DNA of 37,011 nucleotides from Methylococcaceae bacterium UBA662 (lineage in GTDB: Bacteria; Pseudomonadota; Gammaproteobacteria; Methylococcales; Methylomonadaceae). This document shows positions 16,002 through 23,960 of the stretch, in pieces. Below the pieces are notes generated by a model. It saw only the letters and a program-made list of their open reading frames with translations, was not told the DNA's origin and did not search any database. Each line of letters begins with the position of its first letter. Within the stretch, counting starts at the first letter, position 1. The stretch is from positions 1 to 37,011 of the forward strand of contig DBNW01000004.1 in assembly GCA_002299425.1 (NCBI GenBank), given 5' to 3'. The position numbers were made by a program, and so were the translations under genes.

Positions 16002-16229
16002 TTAGTTGCAGCCACAGCCGCCGCCGCCGCCGCCATAGCCGCCGAATGCGGCCTCTTTGCTGAAAGCAGTGTGTTGGCGCAGGCCAAATTCAAGCGGGTC
16101 AGGGTTCAAGGCCATTTGCGGCAAGGCTAAGTTGCCACGCTGCCTAGGTAGGACTTCCGTGCAGGCGACGGTCGAACAAGCGACAACGGTCACCCAGAAA
16201 ATTTTTTGGGTAAACTTTAAGGTGTTCAT
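16002..16229 (-). CDS. DUF4266 small lipoprotein with Gly/Cys tail
   Basis: The 75-residue protein has a short leader with lipobox-like cysteines (VVAC at 18, TVAC at 23), then LPRQRGNLALPQMALNPDPL and EFGLRQHTAFSKEAA, and ends in GGYGGGGGGCGCN, with Cys 72 and 74. The middle R-G-x-L-A-x-P-x-M-x-x-x-P-D-P-L is the DUF4266 signature. It begins 5 nt after the tlpA stop codon, so the two are coupled, and is followed by the DUF3570 gene. The repeated Gly and the C-G-C end look like a surface for metal or for modification. The tail is encoded by an unusual GCC/GCCGCC run. No function is known to me. Confidence 0.8.
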   Translation of the reverse strand: MNTLKFTQKIFWVTVVACSTVACTEVLPRQRGNLALPQMALNPDPLEFGLRQHTAFSKEAAFGGYGGGGGGCGCN

Positions 16230-16234
16230 AAGGT

Positions 16235-16741
16235 TTATTTTTCCGCTAACAGGGTGGTTATTTTTTGTTCTATGCCTTTAATGTCGTCGCTGCTGAAGCC
16301 GTGGTGGACAAGCTGGACGACACCGTGTCGGTCAATGATGAACGAAGTGGGCATGGCCTCTATAACGTATTGGTCAGCCCAAGTGCCGTCGCCGTCGTGC
16401 AGCAGGGTAAAGCCGACCGGCAGCTCCTCAATGAATTGCTCGGCCTTGGTTTTGTCCTCGTCCAAGTTGACGGCGATTACTTCAAAACCTTGGGCTTTTA
16501 GTTTAGTGTACAAAGCATTGAGCAAAGGGAAAGAAGTGCGGCAGGGACCGCACCAAGAGGCCCAAAAGTCCAAATAAATGACTTTTCCGGCAAAGGCTGA
16601 TAAAGCGGTGGCCTGGCCCTGCTGCAACGTAGGCAAAGTAAATTTTGGTGCGTGCTTGCCGACCTCCGCCGCCGCAGTGGCGGCGGAGGGGATACAGGCT
16701 AGGGCTAGAGTTAGAGCGAATGCAGCGTATTTGCTGTTCAT
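16235..16741 (-). CDS. TlpA/ResA-like periplasmic thioredoxin
   Basis: A CGGAGA site precedes the ATG. The 168-residue product has a signal peptide (to about residue 25), then KFTLPTLQQGQATALSAFAG, KVIYLDFWASWCGPC with the active CxxC at residues 64-67, and the conserved proline in EAMPTSFIIDRHG. This is the AhpC/TSA-like thioredoxin family of TlpA/ResA that reduces envelope disulfides, for example in apocytochromes. It is the first gene of a five-gene operon with DUF4266, DUF3570, DsbD and a CXXCH protein; DsbD is its likely electron donor. The promoter should lie in 16742-16800 but I see no clear box. Confidence 0.9.
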   Translation of the reverse strand: MNSKYAAFALTLALACIPSAATAAAEVGKHAPKFTLPTLQQGQATALSAFAGKVIYLDFWASWCGPCRTSFPLLNALYTKLKAQGFEVIAVNLDEDKTKAEQFIEELPVGFTLLHDGDGTWADQYVIEAMPTSFIIDRHGVVQLVHHGFSSDDIKGIEQKITTLLAEK

Positions 16742-16893
16742 GTGTTCTCCGTACAGTTTTTAAGTTTGTGCGTGCTTGTCTTTGTCACGGGCTACCTGCG
16801 GTAGGTTGCTGAAATGACAATACAAAAGTCTGCAGTGCGGGGCTTTATTTTACCAATGCGGCAGTCAGGGCCTTGCCTGTAGCAGAAGCCCTG

Positions 16894-16936
16894 GTCATTC
16901 CGGCAGCCTGCTTGGAACAGAAGATGCCGGAATGAC
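16894..16936. repeat. 12-bp inverted repeat (gtcattccggca type)
   Basis: Arms gtcattccggca (16894-16905) and tgccggaatgac (16925-16936) pair perfectly around a 19-base loop. It occurs in the 303-bp gap 16742-17044, which otherwise holds no gene. The sequence resembles widely dispersed bacterial repeats containing GTCATTCCGGC; a TTTTT run follows 5 bp later, so it may also end transcription. Confidence 0.6.
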
Positions 16937-17044
16937 GGTGATTTTTCTAGTTAAGACCTCAAGATAGCTGTTTTTTTTGTTAAAAGGGATGCTCTAGCAA
17001 ACAAGCGGGCCACTCGCTGCCCGCCTACAGCTAGCAGGCAACTG

Positions 17045-17932
17045 TTAACTGTGGGCAAACGAATGCGCTTTGCGTCTGCCGGGGTAGCGGGTTTCTCTTA
17101 GGTATTTTCTGATCTGCGCTGCAGAAGGCGTAACGGTTACGTCTAGGCGTTTGGCGAGGTCGGTTGCACATTCTGCAGGGTAGGGGTTGGTAATGGTGTT
17201 TCTAACAATCCTAAAGCTTGAAACAAAATCGTTGGCCCCGAGTAAATCCGGGTGTGCCGAAAAGGAGGTGAAGTCGGCTCTGCCACAAATTTGCCATACG
17301 GGTACCTGTACGGTGGCACTTTGGACGCAGCCCCTAAGCCGTGCGGCGGTGGCGCGGAATTTCAGATCGGTATAGAACTCGTCGGTCAACCTAAAACCAA
17401 ACCAATGCAGGGCACTGACGGAGTCGGTTTGTTCGCGGCCGTGGTGGGAGTAGCCGCCAATTTTTTCCCAGTAAGATTTTGTTCTGGCGCCAATTTCGTT
17501 GGTGGAGGGACGCAAATTGAGCAGCGGCCCGGTGTCGTATTCGATCATTTGGCCGGTGGCCGCATCCGTACGCCTTGACCAGAACATTTTGCTTAAGGGG
17601 GCTGCTTGCATCACCGGTCTGCCCGCTGCATTGAGTTCGGGTCTGCCGTCTTGGCCGAGCTTGGGGGTCAGTATGTCGAATGCCGCTTCTGGCGCGCTCG
17701 GGGTTATCATCAACAACGCGGTGGTAGCGGATGAGCCGAAGGGTTTGTATTCGCAGCCGTGGGCTATATAAAGGTTGAACTCGTGCGAGGCCGCTTCGAT
17801 GTATTCTCGGACAGTCGCACCAGTAGGGCTTAGTCTGTTAGGTTCAGGACGGGCGAGACCGACAGCATCTGCGTTCTGGGACACTAAAAACGGGCTAGCC
17901 ATCGCTAGGAGAAAAGCGCTTATTTTTTTCAT
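17045..17932 (-). CDS. Secreted protein of unknown function, remote YcnI-like motif
   Basis: GGAG precedes the ATG. The 295-residue product begins MKKISAFLLAMASPFLVSQN and has a signal peptide ending about ADA. The mature part has NLYIAHGCEYKPFGSSATTALLMITPSAPEAAFDI. The H-G-C followed by T-T-A-L-L-M-I-T-P recalls the YcnI/DUF1775 copper-binding family, but the rest does not fit well. Three further cysteines (GC, IC, EC) could form disulfides. The basic tail RRKAHSFAHS is His-rich. It is transcribed alone, between the redox operon and the DUF4124 pair. The motif comparison is weak and the function is open. Confidence 0.5.
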   Translation of the reverse strand: MKKISAFLLAMASPFLVSQNADAVGLARPEPNRLSPTGATVREYIEAASHEFNLYIAHGCEYKPFGSSATTALLMITPSAPEAAFDILTPKLGQDGRPELNAAGRPVMQAAPLSKMFWSRRTDAATGQMIEYDTGPLLNLRPSTNEIGARTKSYWEKIGGYSHHGREQTDSVSALHWFGFRLTDEFYTDLKFRATAARLRGCVQSATVQVPVWQICGRADFTSFSAHPDLLGANDFVSSFRIVRNTITNPYPAECATDLAKRLDVTVTPSAAQIRKYLRETRYPGRRKAHSFAHS

Positions 17933-18142
17933 TTTAAAGGTAACTCCGGATGAAAGTTGTGGTTTAGCCCTAGGTAATCTAGGGCGTTATTTTTTAAGCA
18001 CGAAACGTGCCACAAAATAAACCATAACATTCCGTTTGTTGGGCGTTTGTCGGTTAAAAAAAACGTGAAATAACTTATTTTTTTTGACTTTTAAGACATT
18101 TGACGCAGATTTAAACGCTGGGCGACTGTGGGCAATGCGGCT

Positions 18143-18670
18143 TTATTTAAGATGGCTTGGGGTTGCAGGCGCGAATGTTTGGCGACCGCTAGTGGGCGGT
18201 AGGGTGTGGTGTTGATGGGTTGGCGGTGGCCGATGCGGGAGATGCGGTCTGGGACTGCGCGGATAAGGCCTGTACGGGGCGATGATTACCGGCGGCGGAC
18301 TTAAAAATACCGGTTGTCGGGCGGCTGCGGCTAAGTCTTCTTGGGCTTTTGCGCTGCGCTGCAAGGCCTGTACTGCCTGTTTTTTGATAAGTAACTGTTC
18401 TTGTTCTCTCGCAGCGGCGTTCGTGGCGGCTGCCTGGGCGATACGGTTTGCCCGCCATGCCGCTAGCTGCTGTTTGGCGGTCTCTAGCGTATCGGCGGGC
18501 GGTTTATCGATGGTTAGAATGTGTTGGGAAGCCGGTTGGCCGGAGCAGGGTTTGTCTTGATACAGGGTTTTGCCGGCAATCACGCATTTGAACACGTCCC
18601 CAGCCTGGGGGCTTGGGGTGAATGTGCATTGGGCTACAAACGCTAGGCGGCAAATCCAGTTTGTTTTCAT
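18143..18670 (-). CDS. DUF4124 protein with proline-rich tail
   Basis: The 175-residue product has a weak leader, then the DUF4124 motif: VFKCVIAGKTLYQDKPCSGQ (about 26-45), whose Y/F-K-C...G-x-x-x-Y-x-D-x-P-C spacing is characteristic. A coiled-coil-like Ala/Gln/Glu stretch (about 60-115) follows and then a Pro/His/Arg-rich tail, YRPYPRSPRPHLPHRPPPTH and on. DUF4124 proteins are exported envelope proteins of unknown role. The start overlaps the previous gene's stop (ATGA), so the two are one operon. The tail seems disordered. Confidence 0.75.
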   Translation of the reverse strand: MKTNWICRLAFVAQCTFTPSPQAGDVFKCVIAGKTLYQDKPCSGQPASQHILTIDKPPADTLETAKQQLAAWRANRIAQAAATNAAAREQEQLLIKKQAVQALQRSAKAQEDLAAAARQPVFLSPPPVIIAPYRPYPRSPRPHLPHRPPPTHQHHTLPPTSGRQTFAPATPSHLK

Positions 18671-19779
18671 GGCGGTAGCTTTTTGCCGGTCTCTGCCTGC
18701 TCTTGCTCGGCAATCAGCCGGCGTGCTAAATGCCTCAGTCCGTCGGAGGAAATGCCTAAGCCAAACGGTGCGCTGATGGTATCGAGTTGATGCACGGTAT
18801 CGGTTGCGCCGATTAAGGTGAAGTATTGTAGGGCGTTTACTTCAGGATGTTGTTGGGCTAATTCGCGCAAAAGCGGCGGCAGTTTTTCCCAGGTGTGGGT
18901 AAAAAATGTGCGTACAGGGTCGGCGTCGCGATCGGCTTGTCCGGCTATGCCGGCGTTGAGTGCACGCTCTAGGTCTTGCAGAATGCCGGTTAGCTGGTGT
19001 TTTAATGCGTCGGAACTGCTGCTTTGGCGAATGTGTGCAATGGTTTTTTCCATTCCCTTACGCCAGTTTTGCCACAGGCCCTGCCATTGCTTTTGTTCAG
19101 TGGCGGTTAGCGGCGGTATCGTTTTTAAGGGCGGTTTGTTGGCGGGTGGGGTAAAAGCCAGTTCGACCGCTACGCCGTGGCGGTCAGCATTTACTTTGTT
19201 GAATCGTAAACTGTCAAGCATGATTTTTAATTGTTCGGCAGCGTCTTTTTTGATGTAGCGGTTTAAGGTCTGCTCCAGTTCTGGACGGTATTGGCTTAAG
19301 TCAATTTTAAGCCCGGTCAGTTTCGGTTCAGCGACGGTTTTGATCAATGTTTGCAGCTTTGCGATGTCCAGTGGCTTGCCTTGGCGGTCGTAAGCCATGG
19401 CTTGGGTGACGGGCAAACTGACAACAGTGTGGTCGGGGCTTAAGGTGGGCCGTTGCCAGGTTTCAAACAGACCGGTCCATTGGAATAGGGGCAGGCATTG
19501 TCCGGCAATAAAGGTGCCAATTTGTGCGGCCACGTCGTGGGTTAACTGGATTTGGCCATCGTGTCCTGCTAGGTGCGGGTTGGAAAGTGTCAGGTAGCTG
19601 CAACGGTGTGCGTCGTGCCAAATGTTGGCAGCGTCGTCGGTACCCGTATAAATTTGCCGGATGAGAATTTTTTTTATTACACCGTAATCCAGCTGCAAGG
19701 GCAGGGTTACGGTTTGAGCTAGGCTGGGTTGGTGGAGTGCCAGCAGCAGTAAAGTCACTAGGGTGCGGGAATGTTTCAT
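18667..19779 (-). CDS. Secreted protein of unknown function
   Basis: I start at the ATG at 19779 (370 residues), where MKHSRTLVTLLLLALHQPSL with AQ forms a good signal peptide; the frame opens 27 codons earlier but those residues lack leader character. The mature protein alternates beta-rich and helical parts: TVTLPLQLDYGVIKKILIRQ, a central region with paired K/D/E helices, and a helical end, YFTLIGATDTVHQLDTISAP and on. Cysteines are few (HRCSYL, GQCLPL), possibly one disulfide. I do not recognise a family. It overlaps the DUF4124 gene by 4 nt, so the two are co-translated and probably work in the same envelope process. Confidence 0.65.
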   Translation of the reverse strand: MKHSRTLVTLLLLALHQPSLAQTVTLPLQLDYGVIKKILIRQIYTGTDDAANIWHDAHRCSYLTLSNPHLAGHDGQIQLTHDVAAQIGTFIAGQCLPLFQWTGLFETWQRPTLSPDHTVVSLPVTQAMAYDRQGKPLDIAKLQTLIKTVAEPKLTGLKIDLSQYRPELEQTLNRYIKKDAAEQLKIMLDSLRFNKVNADRHGVAVELAFTPPANKPPLKTIPPLTATEQKQWQGLWQNWRKGMEKTIAHIRQSSSSDALKHQLTGILQDLERALNAGIAGQADRDADPVRTFFTHTWEKLPPLLRELAQQHPEVNALQYFTLIGATDTVHQLDTISAPFGLGISSDGLRHLARRLIAEQEQAETGKKLPP

Positions 19780-20112
19780 GATGATGTTTTTAAATTTTAT
19801 AATGTGATGCAGGGCATGAGTCTGGGGCAGATTCGCTGGGTTTTGTGATGAATATTGCAATAGCTCGTACCCGGTAGGAACTGTAACAGCCGCTTGTCTG
19901 CGCCAGAACGCTGGCCCATAGAGCCAACTTTACCCGACAATTTTTAAGAACAGGTGCTATATTTCCTCGCGTTTTAAAAAAAATTGCAATTACTAGGGCG
20001 GTTTTGGTTTGCTGCCCGCTTTCTTAAAAAACCTTAGCGTTTCTGGTTTTTAGTTGTACCGATACACAATCCCAATACAAGAAATCCACTTTCAGCTATT
20101 TTTCAAGTACAC

Positions 20113-22920
20113 ATGGAACCATTTATTCCCGGCCAGCGCTGGGTTAGTACCACCGAATCTGAACTGGGCTTAGGCCTTATCCTTGAAGCGGGCTTTAATC
20201 GAGTCACCGTTCTTTATCTGGCCTGCAACGAACGGCGTGTTTACGCCAGCGATAACGCACCGCTAGCACGGGCTGTGTTTTCGGTCGCAGACCGTATCGA
20301 ATCAATTGACGGAAAAAAGTTTCAAATTACGGGCCTGCACAGAAAAGACGGGCTGATAACCTATGCTTGCCTGAACGAGCTGGGCGAAAAAGCCAGTCTT
20401 GATGAAATTGAAATTAACCACCACAGCCAGTTTAACAAACCGCAAGACCGCTTGTTCACCGGCCAATTTGATCCCAGTTCCTGGTACCGTTTGCGCTATA
20501 AAACCTGGTGCAAGCGGGCGCAGTACCAGCAATTGCCGGTTAAAGGTCTGTTGGGCGGGCGCACGTCGCTGATTCCGCACCAAGTTTACATAGCCCATGA
20601 GGTAGCCAACCGGATTTCGCCGCGGATTATGCTGGCGGACGAAGTGGGTCTGGGCAAAACCATAGAAGCCGGTTTGATACTGCATCACCGTTGGATGAAC
20701 GGTTTGACCCGGCGGGTTTTGATCATTGTTCCGGACAGTCTGTTGCACCAATGGCTGGTTGAGATGCTCAGGCGGTTTAATTTACGCTTCAGTATTTTTG
20801 ATGAAGCCCGTTGTTTGGATGAGGTCGGGGGTGGCTTGGATGAGGAAGACTCGGAAGCAGGCTTAGACAATCCTTTTTTGACGGAACAATTGGTTTTATC
20901 AAGTACAGGATTTTTTTCCCGTTACCCGGATCGTCAGCAGCAAGCGGTCGCAGCCGGCTGGGACATGGTGATTGTCGATGAGGCACATCACTTGGTATGG
21001 AACGGACAGAGTGCTAGCTCCGAGTATTGGTTTGTCGAACAGTTGGCCCTGTCGGTGCCGAGCCTGATTTTGTTGACGGCCACCCCTGAACAAATGGGCA
21101 AGGAAAGTCATTTCGCAAGGCTGCGCTTGCTGGACCCGGCCAGGTTTTACAGTTTTCAGGCGTTTTTGGCAGAAGAGCAGCACTTTGAGCCGGTTGCTAA
21201 AGTGGCGAGTCATTTGCTGGCCGACCAAACGTTGACGGCAGACACTGTCAACGAATTGGCCATGCTGGTTAAAGACGACAACGTTGCTACATTGCTGCAA
21301 CAGCTCAATGTCCCTGAACACACGCTGTCAGCCCGAAAAGCCTTAATCGGGATTTTGCTGGATTTGCACGGTACCGGCCGGATTTTGTTCAGAAATTCGC
21401 GGCATACCGTAAAAGGCTTTCCAAAAAGAGAATGCCTAGCGTATCCCTTAAGAGGCCAAGCCAATACCGAAGATTGGCAACAAGACCCGCGTTACCAATG
21501 GCTGGTTGAAATGCTCAGACGCTTGGCGGGGCAAAAATTCTTATTGATTTGTAAACAGGCAGCGACGGCCATCGCTTTGGAACACACCCTAAAAAATAGA
21601 GCCGGCATCGCCGCCGCAGTGTTTCATGAAGGGCTGTCCATTATTGAGCGGGATAGAGCCGCCGCTTATTTTGCCGATCCAGACAGCAAGGCCCGTTTGT
21701 TAATTTGTTCGGAGATAGGCAGCGAAGGGCGAAATTTTCAGTTTGTCTGCCATTTGGTTTTGTTCGACTTGCCTGACAACCCCGATTTGTTGCAACAACG
21801 GATTGGTCGGCTAGATCGGATCGGCCAGAAACAGACCATTCAAATTCACGTTCCCTATCTGGAAAACACCGCCCAGGCCTTGTTGTTCCGCTGGTACCAC
21901 GAGGGCTTGGATGCTTTTCATCACAACAGTTCGGCTGCTCAAGCAGTAGCCGAGCAATTGCATGAGGAATTACAAGGGTTTTTAGCGGGTAGTACCGGTG
22001 CGTGTTTTGCTGAATTTTTACAAAAAACAAAAGCATTGGCCGCAGAACTTGAGCAGCATTTGCACGATGGCAGAGACCATCTTCTGGAATTGAACTCTTG
22101 CCGCAAAGAAATAGCGGAAAACCTGATTGAGCAACTTAACGTGCACGAACAGGATGGCACCTTATGGCCCTACCTGGAAGAAATTTTTGAATGTTACGGC
22201 GTAGACACTGAATACCATTCCCCGGGTTGCTACATTCTGCGTCCAGGAGACCACATGCGGGTCAGTCGTTTTCCCGCTTTGCCTGATGACGGCTTGACCG
22301 TCACCGTCAGCCGCAACACGGCATTGGCCCGCGAGGACATGCAGTTTCTCACCTTAGAACACCCGATGGTTATGCAAGCGATGGATATGGTCTTAACCAG
22401 CGAAACCGGTAATGCCGTCGTTAGCGTCATCAAACACCCAAAGCTTAAGGCCGGCCAGTTTTTGCTCGAATGCCTTTATGTTGTCGAATGCAGTGCTCCG
22501 CCGGAATTAAAATTGAGCCGGTTTTTACCCGAGACTGCAATTAGGGTGGTGGTTGATCAGAATCAAAACGAGGTGACTGCTGAGTTTCCCTACGCAAGTC
22601 TGGTTGAATCCGGGGCGAGTTTTGATCAACACAAAATAGTCGCGTTCTTGAGCAATCATCGAGCCTACCTAGCCGCGTTTTTAGAAAAAGCTGAGCAATT
22701 GGCGGAGCAAGATAAGCGCCAAATTTTGGCGACCGCAGACCAAGCCATGCTAGATGCCTTGGTGCTTGAAATCAAACGGTTGGCCCGGTTGCAAAAGCTG
22801 AATCCTACCCTGCAACCGGATGAGCTAGAAAAGCTGAAAGACTTTACAGCACTCTCGCATGAGGCTATCCAGACGGCACAATTACGGCTGGATGCCGTCA
22901 GGTTTGTGGTTGCCAGCTAA
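20113..22920 (+). CDS. rapA: RNA polymerase-associated ATP-dependent helicase RapA
   Basis: The 935-residue protein starts FIPGQRWVSTTESELGLGLI, the two Tudor-like N-terminal repeats of RapA, and has the Swi2/Snf2 core: Walker A in ADEVGLGKTIEAGLIL, DEAHH, LTATPEQMG, then the second lobe with QQRIGRLDRIGQ. The C-terminal half has the spacer and Rapa_C domain. RapA binds RNA polymerase and recycles it after transcription. Length is slightly shorter than the roughly 970 residues of the E. coli protein, with no obvious loss. The ribosome binding site is weak. It stands alone, with 192 bp before it back to the unknown secreted gene's upstream region and 180 bp after. Confidence 0.96.
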   Translation: MEPFIPGQRWVSTTESELGLGLILEAGFNRVTVLYLACNERRVYASDNAPLARAVFSVADRIESIDGKKFQITGLHRKDGLITYACLNELGEKASLDEIEINHHSQFNKPQDRLFTGQFDPSSWYRLRYKTWCKRAQYQQLPVKGLLGGRTSLIPHQVYIAHEVANRISPRIMLADEVGLGKTIEAGLILHHRWMNGLTRRVLIIVPDSLLHQWLVEMLRRFNLRFSIFDEARCLDEVGGGLDEEDSEAGLDNPFLTEQLVLSSTGFFSRYPDRQQQAVAAGWDMVIVDEAHHLVWNGQSASSEYWFVEQLALSVPSLILLTATPEQMGKESHFARLRLLDPARFYSFQAFLAEEQHFEPVAKVASHLLADQTLTADTVNELAMLVKDDNVATLLQQLNVPEHTLSARKALIGILLDLHGTGRILFRNSRHTVKGFPKRECLAYPLRGQANTEDWQQDPRYQWLVEMLRRLAGQKFLLICKQAATAIALEHTLKNRAGIAAAVFHEGLSIIERDRAAAYFADPDSKARLLICSEIGSEGRNFQFVCHLVLFDLPDNPDLLQQRIGRLDRIGQKQTIQIHVPYLENTAQALLFRWYHEGLDAFHHNSSAAQAVAEQLHEELQGFLAGSTGACFAEFLQKTKALAAELEQHLHDGRDHLLELNSCRKEIAENLIEQLNVHEQDGTLWPYLEEIFECYGVDTEYHSPGCYILRPGDHMRVSRFPALPDDGLTVTVSRNTALAREDMQFLTLEHPMVMQAMDMVLTSETGNAVVSVIKHPKLKAGQFLLECLYVVECSAPPELKLSRFLPETAIRVVVDQNQNEVTAEFPYASLVESGASFDQHKIVAFLSNHRAYLAAFLEKAEQLAEQDKRQILATADQAMLDALVLEIKRLARLQKLNPTLQPDELEKLKDFTALSHEAIQTAQLRLDAVRFVVAS

Positions 22921-23049
22921 AACAGGGAGTTGTACTTTTAAATGGCGCCTCTGGTAAGTCGTCATTTGTGAGCTATGCCATTGATTTTCCGATAAATACA
23001 AAAGTCAAATGCGATCGCCCTGGGTTAATATGCGGCCGCGCTTTATATT

Positions 23050-23074
23050 GCTAATAATAATTGTTATCATTAGC
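23050..23074. promoter_or_regulatory. Probable Fur box upstream of bfd-bfr
   Basis: The near-palindrome gctaataataattgttatc plus attagc lies 26-50 bp before the bfd start. Its central 19 bases match the classical GATAATGATAATCATTATC consensus at 12 positions by my count. Iron control of a bacterioferritin-associated ferredoxin gene is expected, so the site fits its context. Confidence 0.7.
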
Positions 23075-23100
23075 AATAATCAGAGTGAGGAGAGTCGCCC

Positions 23101-23334
23101 ATGTATGTATGTATTTGTAAAGCCGTGACGGATTCGCAAATAAAAACAGCCATTGAAAAAGGGCTGTGTACCCGTAAACAGCTTTTTCAGTGTTTTGGGG
23201 TCGGCGGGGATTGCGGAAAATGCAATAAGCAGGTAAAAGAACTGCTCGGCGGGCATGTGCGGGAAATCCCCGTATCGGCACCCGCCTTAAACCACCCTGT
23301 TTACCGTTCCCAGCGTATTGAGGTCTTTACATGA
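23101..23334 (+). CDS. bfd: Bacterioferritin-associated ferredoxin
   Basis: The 77-residue protein has four ligand cysteines, C4, C6, C38 and C41 (MYVCICKAVTD...VGGDCGKCN), the order of the [2Fe-2S] Bfd/NifU middle domain. Bfd docks on bacterioferritin and reduces its core so that iron can be released. A GAGGAG site lies upstream, and a Fur box just beyond it. The last codons overlap bfr by 4 nt, so the two proteins are made together. The C-terminal extension of about 15 residues has no obvious motif. Confidence 0.95.
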   Translation: MYVCICKAVTDSQIKTAIEKGLCTRKQLFQCFGVGGDCGKCNKQVKELLGGHVREIPVSAPALNHPVYRSQRIEVFT

Positions 23335-23795
23335 AAGGCGATGCAAAAGTCGTAGATTACCTGAATAAAGTGTTAACCAATGAATTAACGGCCATCAACC
23401 AGTATTTTTTGCATGCCCGCATGTTTAAAAACTGGGGTCTGCATAAGTTAAACGAGAAGGAATACCACGAATCCATCGACGAAATGAAACACGCCGACCG
23501 GGTTATTGAGCGCATTTTATTTTTGGAAGGCTTGCCCAACCTGCAAAGTTTGGACAAATTACTGATCGGCGAACACCCTAAAGAAATGCTTGAGTGCGAC
23601 TTAAAGCTTGAGAAAATGGCCATCCCTTTGTTGCGCGAAGCCATTGCTTATTGTGAAACGGTGAACGACTATGTTTCTAGAGAGTTGTTTGAACATATTC
23701 TGGAAAACGAAGAAGAACACGTTGATTGGCTAGAAACACAATTTGAGTTGATAGAGCGTGTTGGTATTGAAAACTATTTGCAATCTCAGATGTAA
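23331..23795 (+). CDS. bfr: Bacterioferritin
   Basis: The 154-residue protein matches E. coli bacterioferritin closely at the start, MKGDAKVVDYLNKVLTNELT. The dinuclear centre ligands E18, E51, H54, E94, E127 and H130 are all present, as is M52, the haem ligand shared across the dimer. It stores iron in a 24-subunit shell in the cytoplasm. It overlaps bfd by 4 nt and ends 29 bp before a hairpin terminator. Nothing is unusual about it. Confidence 0.97.
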   Translation: MKGDAKVVDYLNKVLTNELTAINQYFLHARMFKNWGLHKLNEKEYHESIDEMKHADRVIERILFLEGLPNLQSLDKLLIGEHPKEMLECDLKLEKMAIPLLREAIAYCETVNDYVSRELFEHILENEEEHVDWLETQFELIERVGIENYLQSQM

Positions 23796-23823
23796 GATTG
23801 CTTAGGATAGGCACTGGAATAAT

Positions 23824-23853
23824 CCGCTGGTTCGGCATGTATGCGACCAGCGG
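23824..23853 (+). terminator. Hairpin terminator after bfr
   Basis: Perfect 8-bp arms ccgctggt and accagcgg with a 14-base loop, followed by gcgttttcat. The T run is short (four), so it is a moderate intrinsic terminator. Confidence 0.6.
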
Positions 23854-23960
23854 GCGTTTTCATAAAACGCAAAGTGCACAAGTTGGCTTGAACTTGGTGT
23901 ACGGTACTAACGAAATTCGCTATTCGCTCACTGTTGTGGCGAAGGTGTTTTTGCGGTTGT

